A stretch of DNA of 64,000 nt, from NCBI RefSeq assembly GCF_004104075.1, contig NZ_QOVK01000005.1, positions 124,001 through 188,000 on the forward strand. Direction: 5' to 3'. Shown here in pieces: positions 8,738 through 15,849 of this stretch (position 1 is the first letter of the stretch; each line of letters starts with the position of its first letter). The notes beneath the pieces were generated by a model. It did not search any database. It saw only the letters and a list, made by a program, of their open reading frames with translations, and was not told where the DNA came from. This DNA comes from Leeuwenhoekiella polynyae. GTDB taxonomy: Bacteria > Bacteroidota > Bacteroidia > Flavobacteriales > Flavobacteriaceae. The position numbers and the translations under genes were made by a program.

Positions 8738-9133
8738 ATGCGAAAAGACATCAACATTCCTGAGGTTAAAGACGTTTATGTAGCGGCAGTTAAAGAGTTT
8801 AATGAGGCGCATCGTACATATGATTGGAATGCTTATATCATAAATGATTCAGAGCAGCCATTAGAACTTGTTCTTATCGTTTCTAATGGTTATAATGAGA
8901 AGAAAACAACCAGCCAGATGCGACATAAATTGCAAATTTTGCCTGCAAAGTCTTTTGCTAAAATTGAATTTATAGAGGATAGTGTTTTAGAGCTGACTAA
9001 TGAATTTGCAGTCACCTATTTTCTAGACGGAAAAATGTTTGAAAAGAAATTTATTTTTCCTGGCGGAAGCATCAAAGATAAAAACAAAGGTCCGGTTCCT
9101 TCTATGCTAAAAGAAGGAGTTTTAGCGAGCTAA
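8738..9133 (+). CDS. Conserved hypothetical protein, 131 aa
   Basis: A soluble protein without a signal peptide, apparently a single beta-rich domain of about 110 residues (YDWNAYIINDSEQPLELVLI; LQILPAKSFAKIEFIEDSVL) with a flexible Gly/Lys-rich C-terminus (GGSIKDKNKGPVPSML). From memory, homologues occur near pheS in flavobacteria and are sometimes mislabelled as a tRNA synthetase subunit; it has no synthetase motif. It starts 2 bases after the small membrane protein. Its stop overlaps the gpsA stop tail to tail by 4 bases. Function unknown. Confidence 0.75.
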   Translation: MRKDINIPEVKDVYVAAVKEFNEAHRTYDWNAYIINDSEQPLELVLIVSNGYNEKKTTSQMRHKLQILPAKSFAKIEFIEDSVLELTNEFAVTYFLDGKMFEKKFIFPGGSIKDKNKGPVPSMLKEGVLAS

Positions 9134-10119
9134 TCTATTTTATCTGTTAACTTTTTAAAGGTTTGTTTAGGATCTTTTCCTTTGTATAAAACTTGATAAA
9201 CCGCATCTATTATGGGTGTTTTTGCACCCAATTCCTGATTGATTTTATAGGCACTTTCTGCTGCGTAATAGCCTTCAGCAACCATACTCATTTCCATTTG
9301 AGCGCTTTTTACAGTGTATCCTTTTCCTATCATATTGCCAAACATTCTGTTACGGCTAAATACAGAATAACCCGTTACCAATAAATCTCCCAAGTAGGCA
9401 GAATCATTGATGTTACGCTTCATTTTATGAACCTTCTTTATGAATTTTTTCATCTCTCTGATCGCATTGCTCATCAACACACTCTGAAAGTTATCACCAT
9501 AACCTAAGCCGTGTGCGATTCCGGCAGCAATTGCATAGATATTTTTAAGCATTGCGGCATATTCTGTACCTATAGTATCATCACTAATTGTCGTTTTGAT
9601 GTACCAGCTTTTAAGATGGTCTGCAACCACTTGAGCGTGTTCTTCATCAGCGCAAGCGATAGTTAGATAAGAAAGACGTTCAAGCGCTACTTCTTCCGCA
9701 TGACAGGGGCCTGTTATTACACCAATATTCTCAAAAGAAATGTCATATTCTTTGTGAAAATGAGCGCCAACGATTTGCCCGGTTTCTGGTACAATCCCTT
9801 TAATCGCCGAAAAAATAATCTTGTTTTTAAAGCTAGCGGTAACCTTTTCCAATTCTTTACCCACAAAAGCAGATGGCACTGCAAAAATGAGATAATCTGC
9901 GTATTCTATAATCTCATTAATATCGTTACTTAGTTTCAATCGGGTGGTGTCAAACTCTACAGCACTCAGGTAATTAGGATTGTGTTTTTCTTTTTTTAAA
10001 TGCTCAAGAGCATAAACACTGCGCATATACCAACCTATTTCTTCTACATTTTCTGAAAGCATTTTTACAATCGCCGTTGCCCAGCTTCCACCTCCTATAA
10101 CACCAAATTTTAAGGTCAT
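9130..10119 (-). CDS. gpsA: NAD(P)H-dependent glycerol-3-phosphate dehydrogenase
   Basis: GpsA reduces dihydroxyacetone phosphate to sn-glycerol 3-phosphate, the backbone for phospholipids. The N-terminal Rossmann motif GVIGGGSWATAIV is intact, and the C-terminal domain includes the active-site region GTEYAAMLKNIYAIAAG and the substrate/cofactor loop LVTGYSVFSRNRMFG. I choose the ATG at 10119 (MTLKFGVIGGG), which places the glycine motif at the N-terminus as in the family; a GTG six codons upstream (10137) is also possible. A 15-base palindrome lies just upstream. It is a single-gene unit by orientation. Confidence 0.95.
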   Translation of the reverse strand: MTLKFGVIGGGSWATAIVKMLSENVEEIGWYMRSVYALEHLKKEKHNPNYLSAVEFDTTRLKLSNDINEIIEYADYLIFAVPSAFVGKELEKVTASFKNKIIFSAIKGIVPETGQIVGAHFHKEYDISFENIGVITGPCHAEEVALERLSYLTIACADEEHAQVVADHLKSWYIKTTISDDTIGTEYAAMLKNIYAIAAGIAHGLGYGDNFQSVLMSNAIREMKKFIKKVHKMKRNINDSAYLGDLLVTGYSVFSRNRMFGNMIGKGYTVKSAQMEMSMVAEGYYAAESAYKINQELGAKTPIIDAVYQVLYKGKDPKQTFKKLTDKID

Positions 10120-10131
10120 AATTTTTAATTT

Positions 10132-10146
10132 TTCCACATTGTGGAA
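10132..10146. promoter_or_regulatory. Palindrome TTCCACA-T-TGTGGAA at the gpsA start
   Basis: A perfect 7-base inverted repeat around one central T, 13 to 27 bases upstream of the preferred gpsA ATG. Position and symmetry suit a dimeric regulator binding at the promoter, or an early 5'-UTR hairpin. No T run follows, so it is not a terminator. Confidence 0.35.
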
Positions 10147-10287
10147 TTAAAATATATCGTGATCTATATCACTTATAAACCCAGTTACCGCAAGGTTTTA
10201 ACTGAATTTCATTATTCAAAATTTAATATCTAAAGGTACAGATTTTAGACCGCACCTAAAATCTTGAAAACCACTTTAATAATTTTT

Positions 10288-10303
10288 TGGCACGCGGTTT
10301 GAA
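10288..10303 (+). promoter_or_regulatory. Sigma-54-like promoter
   Basis: The string TGGCACGCGGTTTGAA matches the RpoN consensus TGGCACG-N4-TTGC at every fixed position except the last C (A here), with exact -24/-12 spacing. A T-rich stretch precedes it. It would start transcription near 10314, about 85 bases before the lipoprotein ATG at 10399. RpoN and its activator are not in this window, so use is inferred. Confidence 0.55.
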
Positions 10304-10398
10304 TATGTTAAAACACAATTCAGAGCATGACGTCAACGCTAAGAATCTAATTGCAGCTTTTGTGATCGCAAGAGCACCAAACTTAAAAACGAACAATT

Positions 10399-11319
10399 AT
10401 GAGTACATTAAAACTACTTAGCGGATTTTTATTAATACTTACTGTATTCACATCTTGTTATACAGATGTATATGTAGAAGATGAAGTTTTAGAACCGGTT
10501 GTACCTCTTTCTAGAGTGCTTGCTGATTATGAGCTTTGGTATGTAGATATCAACCAGACTCAAGGTAATGGCAACATCCCTTTTATGGAAAAAGCTTTTA
10601 CACTGTCTTTTTTAAGCGGAACAGTAATGGCAAATAACAACCTGGCAGGAATAGGTGATCAAGGTAGCGGTTATGGTATAGAGATCGGTTACTATGATAT
10701 CTTTGATTATGATTTAGACATCAGTCACGATATAGATGGTTTTTATTCTTTTGAAATACGTGTATTGAATACTAATACACTTGAGCTGTACAATAGCTTT
10801 TCAAATACCTCCTATATATTAAAGGGGTACCAGCGTAATACGTTTGATTATGACCGGTTGTTTTATGACAATATTCATTTTTTTCTGCAGGAATATGCTG
10901 CCTGGGAAAAAATATATACCAGTGCTTCAGGCTCAATAAATGAATTTGATGCCGAAAATTTCTTGCAGTTTTTGCCAGCAAATTCCGGAGGAAATTTTCA
11001 GAGTTCACAAGATGTACGTGGTACTTCTGTAAATAACTTGTATTGGGATTACTCCGGTATTTATGAAGTACAGGATGTACAGAACAATGCATTGTTAAAA
11101 ACGTTGACATTAGATTATGATTATTTTGCAAATGAATTCTTTGAACTTTCAATAGTAGATGATGCAACCATTGCTTTGTATCACCCTTCTTCAGGAACAG
11201 AATACCGTTTTAGAGGTAAAGGCTACATTCAGTATAAAACACCTTCAGAAGGTAAGAGTCGTTTAAAGCAAAGCGAAATAGAACAAAATATTAAGACGAT
11301 AAAAGCGTTAACTAAATAG
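10399..11319 (+). CDS. Lipoprotein of unknown function (flavobacterial family)
   Basis: A 306-residue predicted lipoprotein: signal peptide MSTLKLLSGFLLILTVFTSC with lipobox FTSC and Cys20 as the lipidated residue. The mature part is rich in aromatic and acidic residues and probably beta-structured (DYELWYVDINQTQGNGNIPF). The C-terminal 25 residues are charged and helical. From memory, homologues in flavobacteria are often misannotated as nicotinic acid mononucleotide adenyltransferase, perhaps because nadD is near; no HxGH nucleotidyltransferase motif is present. A sigma-54-like promoter lies upstream and a strong terminator follows. The function is unknown; envelope or surface localisation is likely. 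Confidence 0.75.
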   Translation: MSTLKLLSGFLLILTVFTSCYTDVYVEDEVLEPVVPLSRVLADYELWYVDINQTQGNGNIPFMEKAFTLSFLSGTVMANNNLAGIGDQGSGYGIEIGYYDIFDYDLDISHDIDGFYSFEIRVLNTNTLELYNSFSNTSYILKGYQRNTFDYDRLFYDNIHFFLQEYAAWEKIYTSASGSINEFDAENFLQFLPANSGGNFQSSQDVRGTSVNNLYWDYSGIYEVQDVQNNALLKTLTLDYDYFANEFFELSIVDDATIALYHPSSGTEYRFRGKGYIQYKTPSEGKSRLKQSEIEQNIKTIKALTK

Positions 11320-11352
11320 GCAATAGAAGATTTTTTTGGTTGGTTAGTTGAG

Positions 11353-11386
11353 ATCGCCCTGTTGAGTTATTCACAGGGCGATTTTT
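11353..11386 (+). terminator. Hairpin terminator after the lipoprotein gene
   Basis: ATCGCCCTGT (11353-11362) pairs perfectly with ACAGGGCGAT (11373-11382) around a 10-base loop and is followed by a T run. It lies 33 bases after the stop of the lipoprotein gene. Confidence 0.85.
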
Positions 11387-11407
11387 ATTAGCACCGCCAA
11401 AAGGGTT

Positions 11408-11433
11408 AATACCCCAAGGCTTGCCTCAAAATT
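11408..11433. repeat. Degenerate intergenic palindromic repeat, copy 1
   Basis: AATACCCC-AAGGCTTGCC-TCAAAATT resembles the imperfect palindromes dispersed in flavobacterial intergenic regions (from memory, forms such as taccccgaggcttgcctcggggta). The loop GGCTTGCC is shared in spirit with copy 2 (11452-11480), which lies 18 bases downstream in the same orientation. The right arm is decayed. Confidence 0.4.
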
Positions 11434-11451
11434 GAAAATTTGTTTCTAACG

Positions 11452-11480
11452 AATACCTCGTGAGCCTGCCCCGAAGTATT
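11452..11480. repeat. Intergenic palindromic repeat, copy 2
   Basis: AATACCTCG (11452-11460) pairs with CGAAGTATT (11472-11480) with one mismatch around an 11-base loop GC-rich relative to the surroundings (TGAGCCTGCCC). Same layout as copy 1: AATACC, a G/C-rich centre with CTTGCC or CCTGCC, then an A/T arm. No transposase or open frame is linked to it. Confidence 0.45.
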
Positions 11481-11595
11481 TTACTAAGAATCAGCTGTAA
11501 ACATTCACATACATTTAAGTAGGCATTATTAATAGCTTAAGACGGTATTTTGTAAATTGAATCTTTGTAACAGAAACTAACTAAAGAACACAAAA

Positions 11596-12090
11596 ATGGG
11601 ATTATTTTCATTCATTAAAAATGCAGGAGCAAAAATAGGCATCGGTAAAAGCACAGCTGAAGAAGCTGCAGAAAAAAAGGCTGAAGTGGCCGCAGCCGCA
11701 GCTGCCGCAAATAAAAAAGCAGAGGCTTCTTTAAAAGAAACAATAGGCGATTTAGGTCTTGAGGTTGAAAATCTTGATATCTCTATTGATGGTGAGAAGG
11801 CAACAGTAACAGGTAAAGCTAAAGATCAGACTACAAAAGAAAAAGTAGTACTTGTTGTGGGTAATGTAGAAGGTATTGCTCAGGTAGATGATCAAATGGA
11901 GGTTGAGCATAAAGAACCAGAAGCACAGTTTCACACAGTAGAATCAGGTGATACATTAAGTAAAATTGCAAAGAAATTTTATGGCAATGCAATGAAATAT
12001 CCTGTAATATTTGAAGCAAATAAGCCAATGCTTAAAGATCCAGACAAAATATATCCGGGACAGATGTTGCGAATCCCGAATTTAGATTAA
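11596..12090 (+). CDS. kbp: Kbp/YgaU-like BON-LysM protein
   Basis: A 164-residue cytosolic protein with the layout of E. coli Kbp (YgaU), a potassium-binding protein: start MGLFSFIKNAGAKIG, a BON domain at about residues 48-105 (LEVENLDISIDGEKATVTG; VVLVVGNVEGIAQVDDQM), and a LysM domain at about 112-162 (HTVESGDTLSKIAKKFYGNA; IFEANKPMLKDPDKIYPGQM). The last 25 residues are almost those I recall for the E. coli protein. An Ala/Lys-rich insert at about 20-45 is longer than in E. coli. No signal peptide, so despite the LysM domain it is probably not a cell-wall protein. K+ binding is inferred from homology. A bidirectional terminator follows. Confidence 0.88.
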   Translation: MGLFSFIKNAGAKIGIGKSTAEEAAEKKAEVAAAAAAANKKAEASLKETIGDLGLEVENLDISIDGEKATVTGKAKDQTTKEKVVLVVGNVEGIAQVDDQMEVEHKEPEAQFHTVESGDTLSKIAKKFYGNAMKYPVIFEANKPMLKDPDKIYPGQMLRIPNLD

Positions 12091-12099
12091 AGTCATAAT

Positions 12100-12131
12100 A
12101 AAAAAGCTTCAATAAATACTGAAGCTTTTTT
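12100..12131. terminator. Bidirectional hairpin between kbp and nadD
   Basis: AAAAAAGCTTCA (12100-12111) pairs perfectly with TGAAGCTTTTTT (12120-12131) around an 8-base loop. The A and T runs suit termination on both strands; the right arm touches the last bases of nadD. Confidence 0.9.
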
Positions 12132-12714
12132 ATTTGTAAAAGTTCATTTCGTCAATATACCGCCATACAGATTGTGGTAATAAAGGCTGGCAATTTTTGC
12201 CGGCCTTTATTGCTTTACGAATAGCGGTAGACGAGATTTCAACAACCGGGGCTTCAATAATATGAATACGCTTGTTTTTTAATATTTCGTGTTGCGTTTG
12301 ATCCTTACTGTCCGCAATACGCGGATATACATAGATATCGTGATGCTCTAAAATCACTTCATAATTCTTCCATTTATGAAGGGTGCGCAAATTGTCTTCG
12401 CCCATAATCAGGCAAAACTCGTGTTGTGGATATTTCTCTTTTAAATGCGCTAGCGTATTACTTGTGTAATTGGGTTGCGGCAAATTAAATTCAATAGTAC
12501 TGGCTTCAATAGTAGGATATTCTTCAACAGCCTCAAGTACTAGCTGATAGCGGTGATTGTTATCTAGAAGTGTTTTTTTCTTTTTAAATGGATTATGAGG
12601 GGTAATTACCATCCAGATTTTGTCGAGGTCACTGTATTCTGCGAAATGATTTGCAATGATTAAATGCCCTACGTGTACTGGATTAAATGTCCCAAAATAA
12701 AGTCCAATTTTCAT
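12130..12714 (-). CDS. nadD: Nicotinate-nucleotide adenylyltransferase
   Basis: NadD adenylates nicotinate mononucleotide to deamido-NAD in NAD synthesis. The 194-residue sequence has the nucleotidyltransferase GTFNPVHVGH motif (HxGH at residues 14-17) and the C-terminal SSTAIR motif (residues 161-166), both needed for ATP binding. It starts 2 bases after the gmk stop, so it is the third gene of a yicC-gmk-nadD operon, an order common in Bacteroidota. It is convergent with kbp. Confidence 0.97.
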   Translation of the reverse strand: MKIGLYFGTFNPVHVGHLIIANHFAEYSDLDKIWMVITPHNPFKKKKTLLDNNHRYQLVLEAVEEYPTIEASTIEFNLPQPNYTSNTLAHLKEKYPQHEFCLIMGEDNLRTLHKWKNYEVILEHHDIYVYPRIADSKDQTQHEILKNKRIHIIEAPVVEISSTAIRKAIKAGKNCQPLLPQSVWRYIDEMNFYK

Positions 12715-12716
12715 AT

Positions 12717-13292
12717 CTACTTCTTGACGTGCTTTTTGACTAGTTCATAAGCTTCTGCAAGTGCTGTGTCTAAATCATTGTTCTCTATGATGTAGTCAAA
12801 TTGTGGAGCTGTAGCAAGTTCTATGCTGGCTTTTGCAACACGCATATTAATGCGGTCTTCACTCTCAGTCTTACGTTTTTTGAGTCTTATCTTAAGCTCT
12901 TCAATACTTGGTGGCTTAACAAAAACAGCCAGAGTACGCTCGGGATATAACTTTTTAATATCTAAACCGCCTACCACGTCAATATCAAAAATCACATGTT
13001 TGCCAAGCTTCCATATGCGTTCTACTTCACTTTTTAAAGTTCCGTAGAAATTATCGCGATATACTTCTTCCCACTCTAAAAACTCATCATCTTTAATGCG
13101 TCTTTTAAATTCTTTGAGCGAGAGAAAATAATAATCTACTCCGTGCTTTTCATTAGGTCTTGCTTCGCGCGAAGCTGCAGAAATACTGAATTCCAGATTT
13201 AATTCTTTTTTTTCAAGAAGCCATCTTACGATGGTGGTTTTACCACTTCCGCTAGGTGCAGAAAAAACGATAAGTTTTCCTGTATCAGCCAT
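12717..13292 (-). CDS. gmk: Guanylate kinase
   Basis: Gmk phosphorylates GMP to GDP. The 191-residue protein has the P-loop APSGSGKT (residues 12-19), the GMP-binding region SREARPNEKHGVDYYF, and the lid/LID-like KPPSIEELKIRLKKR. Start MADTGKLIVFSAPSG is standard. It lies 1 base after the yicC stop and 2 bases before nadD, so the three are cotranscribed. In many bacteria gmk is also paired with yicC. Confidence 0.97.
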   Translation of the reverse strand: MADTGKLIVFSAPSGSGKTTIVRWLLEKKELNLEFSISAASREARPNEKHGVDYYFLSLKEFKRRIKDDEFLEWEEVYRDNFYGTLKSEVERIWKLGKHVIFDIDVVGGLDIKKLYPERTLAVFVKPPSIEELKIRLKKRKTESEDRINMRVAKASIELATAPQFDYIIENNDLDTALAEAYELVKKHVKK

Positions 13293-13293
13293 T

Positions 13294-14154
13294 TTAAAGT
13301 ACGTTTAGAAGTTGCTCTTTAATTTTCTCTAGTTCATCTTTCATGCGCACAACGATCTGTTGCATAGGAGCGTAATTTGACTTAGAACCTATTGTATTGA
13401 TTTCCCGACCCATTTCCTGGCTTATAAAAGCAAGCTTTTTACCATTAGAATCTTCAGAATTTAGGGAGCTTATAAAATATTCCAGATGGTTGTTTAAGCG
13501 AACCTTTTCTTCGGTGATATCGTATTTTTCTAAATAGTAAGTGAGTTCTTGCTCAAAGCGGTTTTCATCAACCTCAGCTTTAAGATCGCTAACAGCTTTT
13601 GTAAGACGCTCACGAACTCCTTGCATACGCTCAGGATCAATAGTTATAACTTCTTCAAGATTAGTAGAGATGTTCTTAATGCGAAGTTCAAAGTCTTCTT
13701 TAAGTACCTTTCCCTCATCGGCACGGTATGTTTCTATTGCATTTAGAGCTTCATTAAGCCCTCCTAAAATAGTCTGGTATTCTTCTTCGTCAATCTCATC
13801 ACGCTCTGTTTTTAAAGCGTCTGGTAAACGTGTTGCTATCTTAAGAAGTTCGATAGGCGCGGCGTCTGGAGTAACAGCTTGTAACTGCTTCATGTATTGT
13901 TTAACAACATCAGTATTGATAGAGCTGCTGGTTTCTTCGCCATTCAATTCAACATAGAGACTAAAATCTATTTTACCACGCTGTAATTTTTGAGCAATCA
14001 GATTTCTTAGTTCTAGCTCTTTCTCTCTGTAGAAAGAAGGTATTCTGGCATTTAGGTCTTGATTTTTACTATTTAGGGATTTGATTTCAATAGTAATTTT
14101 TTTAGTGGGAAGCTGGCTTACAGATTTTCCAAAACCGGTCATAGATTTAATCAT
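13294..14154 (-). CDS. yicC: YicC/YloC family endoribonuclease
   Basis: The 286-residue protein has the family's start MIKSMTGFGKS and the C-terminal domain with QEMGREINTIGSKSN, both diagnostic. E. coli YicC is an endoribonuclease implicated in turnover of certain RNAs. No signal peptide. It is the first gene of the yicC-gmk-nadD operon, and a perfect -7 box is found 18 bases upstream. The central 150 residues are helical and charged, as in the family. Confidence 0.92.
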   Translation of the reverse strand: MIKSMTGFGKSVSQLPTKKITIEIKSLNSKNQDLNARIPSFYREKELELRNLIAQKLQRGKIDFSLYVELNGEETSSSINTDVVKQYMKQLQAVTPDAAPIELLKIATRLPDALKTERDEIDEEEYQTILGGLNEALNAIETYRADEGKVLKEDFELRIKNISTNLEEVITIDPERMQGVRERLTKAVSDLKAEVDENRFEQELTYYLEKYDITEEKVRLNNHLEYFISSLNSEDSNGKKLAFISQEMGREINTIGSKSNYAPMQQIVVRMKDELEKIKEQLLNVL

Positions 14155-14171
14155 GCGAAATATTTAAACGG

Positions 14172-14179
14172 CAAAGATA
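14172..14179 (-). promoter_or_regulatory. Bacteroidota -7 box TATCTTTG for yicC-gmk-nadD
   Basis: On the minus strand TATCTTTG matches TAnnTTTG exactly and ends 17 bases before the yicC ATG at 14154. The implied leader is about 10 bases. A -33 element is not obvious. Confidence 0.5.
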
Positions 14180-14228
14180 GCAAAACCTATCGGCTTGTTA
14201 CTATGCTTACTGTTTATCGTATAAATTA

Positions 14229-14259
14229 ATAATCCCGTATATGAAGTATACGGGATTAT
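14229..14259 (-). terminator. Hairpin downstream of the DUF1080 operon
   Basis: ATAATCCCGTATA (14229-14241) and TATACGGGATTAT (14247-14259) form a perfect 13-base stem with a 5-base loop, 26 bases after the stop of the minus-strand gene ending at 14285. The T tail on that strand is short (TTAATTTAT), so it may work as a terminator or as an RNA 3'-end stabiliser. Confidence 0.65.
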
Positions 14260-14284
14260 CTAGCTGTTATAATGAAATAGATTG

Positions 14285-15091
14285 CTATAATTTACGCACC
14301 CAGATGTTTCTAAAACTTACAGGATTACCATGATCTTGTAATTTAATAGGGCCTTCACCGTGTGCAGGATTTTTAGGCTTTCCTATATACTCTGTGGTTC
14401 CTTTTATCTCGGTGTTATCTTGTACTAAAACACCATTATGCAAAACCGTTACTGTAGCAGATTTAGTTTTAGTTCCGTCAGCATCAAACTCTGGTTGATG
14501 ATAAATAATATCATAAGTCTGCCATTGCTCTGTAGGTTTTGTAGCATTTACTAACGGAATACTTTGCTTATATATAGCAGTTGCTTGTCCGTTGGAGTAG
14601 GTTCTGTTTTCGTAGCTGTTAAGCACTTGAACTTCATATAATCCCTGTAAAAAAATACCGCTGTTTCCACGACCTTGACCTTCGCCCTCAATAACTTGAG
14701 GAGCTTGCCATTCTATGTGCAACTGCATGTCTCCAAAACTCTCTTTGGTCTCAATATCTCCGGTGCCACCTACAACTGTCATCGAACCATCTTGATTGAT
14801 TTGCCAAGGCGCATTTACAACAGACTCTTTAGTGCTTTCCCATGCATCTAAATTTTTGCCGTCAAAAAGAACGATTGCATCAGAAGGAACCTCTTTATCG
14901 TTAAAAGAAACTACAGCAGGTTCTGGCTCCCACACTTCTGTAGCTTCAGGGTCTGTGATGGGAGCTTCTTCTGCTACTTTGGTGGTGTCTTCAGCAGTAG
15001 TGGTTGTCTCATCACTCTTTTTTTCTGCAGATTCATTACATGAAAAAAGCATACCTGCAACAAGAAATGGAAGGATTAGATTTCTATTCAT
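14285..15091 (-). CDS. DUF1080 lipoprotein, probable 3-keto-glycoside lyase/hydrolase
   Basis: A 268-residue lipoprotein: signal MNRNLILPFLVAGMLFSC with lipobox LFSC, a Thr/Glu/Ala-rich linker to about residue 55, then a DUF1080 (PF06439) jelly-roll domain (VLFDGKNLDAWESTKE; GNSGIFLQGLYEVQVLNSYE; PIKLQDHGNPVSFRNIWVRKL). DUF1080 proteins in Bacteroidota include enzymes acting on 3-keto-disaccharides. It lies 3 bases after a second DUF1080 gene and is last in the minus-strand sugar operon. The lipobox predicts periplasmic or surface location, upstream of import. Exact substrate unknown; the two paralogues may differ in anomer or aglycone. Confidence 0.82.
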   Translation of the reverse strand: MNRNLILPFLVAGMLFSCNESAEKKSDETTTTAEDTTKVAEEAPITDPEATEVWEPEPAVVSFNDKEVPSDAIVLFDGKNLDAWESTKESVVNAPWQINQDGSMTVVGGTGDIETKESFGDMQLHIEWQAPQVIEGEGQGRGNSGIFLQGLYEVQVLNSYENRTYSNGQATAIYKQSIPLVNATKPTEQWQTYDIIYHQPEFDADGTKTKSATVTVLHNGVLVQDNTEIKGTTEYIGKPKNPAHGEGPIKLQDHGNPVSFRNIWVRKL

Positions 15092-15094
15092 AAC

Positions 15095-15841
15095 TTAAAG
15101 TTTTTTAATTTTTATGTTTTTAAAAGAAACCTGATGCCCATGATCTTGTAAAGCAATGAGGCCAGTTTCGGCTTTGCCAAAAGCCTCCCAGTCTGCAAAT
15201 TTAGAGTCAGCTACCATTGCTTTCCATTCTTCGCCTTTTACCGGAAAAGTCACGACCTCTTCACCGTTCATTACAACAATACCTTTATTGTTATTGTAAT
15301 CAATTGTGATCTCATAACTGTTCCATTCTCCGGCAGGGTTTACTACACCTTCAGGGGCACCAATCATATCGTATAAAGCTCCTGAGCGGTGCGTGGTTCC
15401 TGCTTTTGCATCAGGGTGACGCTCATCATCTAGTATCTGAATTTCTGGCCCTGTGGCATAGGGTTCATGATATTTTGGGTTTTCTTCTACAGCCCACATA
15501 ATACCGCTGTTTCCGCCCTCAGAGATCATCCAATCCAGAGTTAAAATAAAGCTGGTATATTTTTCATTTGTTACCAGATTTTCGGTTCCTTCTCTGTTTT
15601 CTGCAGGTGTGAAAACTAAGGCGTCATCAACGATTGCCCATTGTGTTGGAGCTTCGCCATTATAAGCATGCCATTTGTCTAAATTACTTCCGTCAAATAA
15701 AACTTCCCAGTCGTTATCTTCAGGTTGTGTTTCTTCGGTAGTTGTTACTGCGACATCTTCAGTTTTAGATTCTTCGGTTTTTTCTTTACAAGAAGTAAAA
15801 AGGGCCGTCGCAAGACCAACTGATAAAATTAGTTTTTTCAT
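15095..15841 (-). CDS. DUF1080 lipoprotein, second paralogue
   Basis: A 248-residue lipoprotein: signal MKKLILSVGLATALFTSC (lipobox FTSC), an acidic Thr-rich linker to about residue 42, then a DUF1080 domain (VLFDGSNLDKWHAYNG; GNSGIMWAVEENPKYHEPYA; LIALQDHGHQVSFKNIKIKKL). It shares the LQDHG-x-x-VSF-x-N ending with its neighbour but differs in the middle region, where it has HPDAKAGTTHRSGALYDMI, so the pair is an old duplication rather than a recent copy. It starts 8 bases after the TIM-barrel gene and is cotranscribed with it. Likely acts on 3-keto-glycosides in the periplasm. Confidence 0.82.
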   Translation of the reverse strand: MKKLILSVGLATALFTSCKEKTEESKTEDVAVTTTEETQPEDNDWEVLFDGSNLDKWHAYNGEAPTQWAIVDDALVFTPAENREGTENLVTNEKYTSFILTLDWMISEGGNSGIMWAVEENPKYHEPYATGPEIQILDDERHPDAKAGTTHRSGALYDMIGAPEGVVNPAGEWNSYEITIDYNNNKGIVVMNGEEVVTFPVKGEEWKAMVADSKFADWEAFGKAETGLIALQDHGHQVSFKNIKIKKL

Positions 15842-15849
15842 GATTTGTT

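Noticed and set aside
10305-10421. A 38-codon open frame beginning at ATG 10305 before the lipoprotein gene
   Set aside because: It overlaps the lipoprotein start, begins upstream of the predicted sigma-54 start site, and has no recognisable feature.
10772-11167. A 131-residue minus-strand open frame inside the lipoprotein gene
   Set aside because: Antisense shadow; His/Tyr-rich composition without a fold pattern.
13541-13957. A 138-residue plus-strand open frame inside yicC
   Set aside because: Ser/Arg-rich product typical of an antisense shadow of a real coding region.
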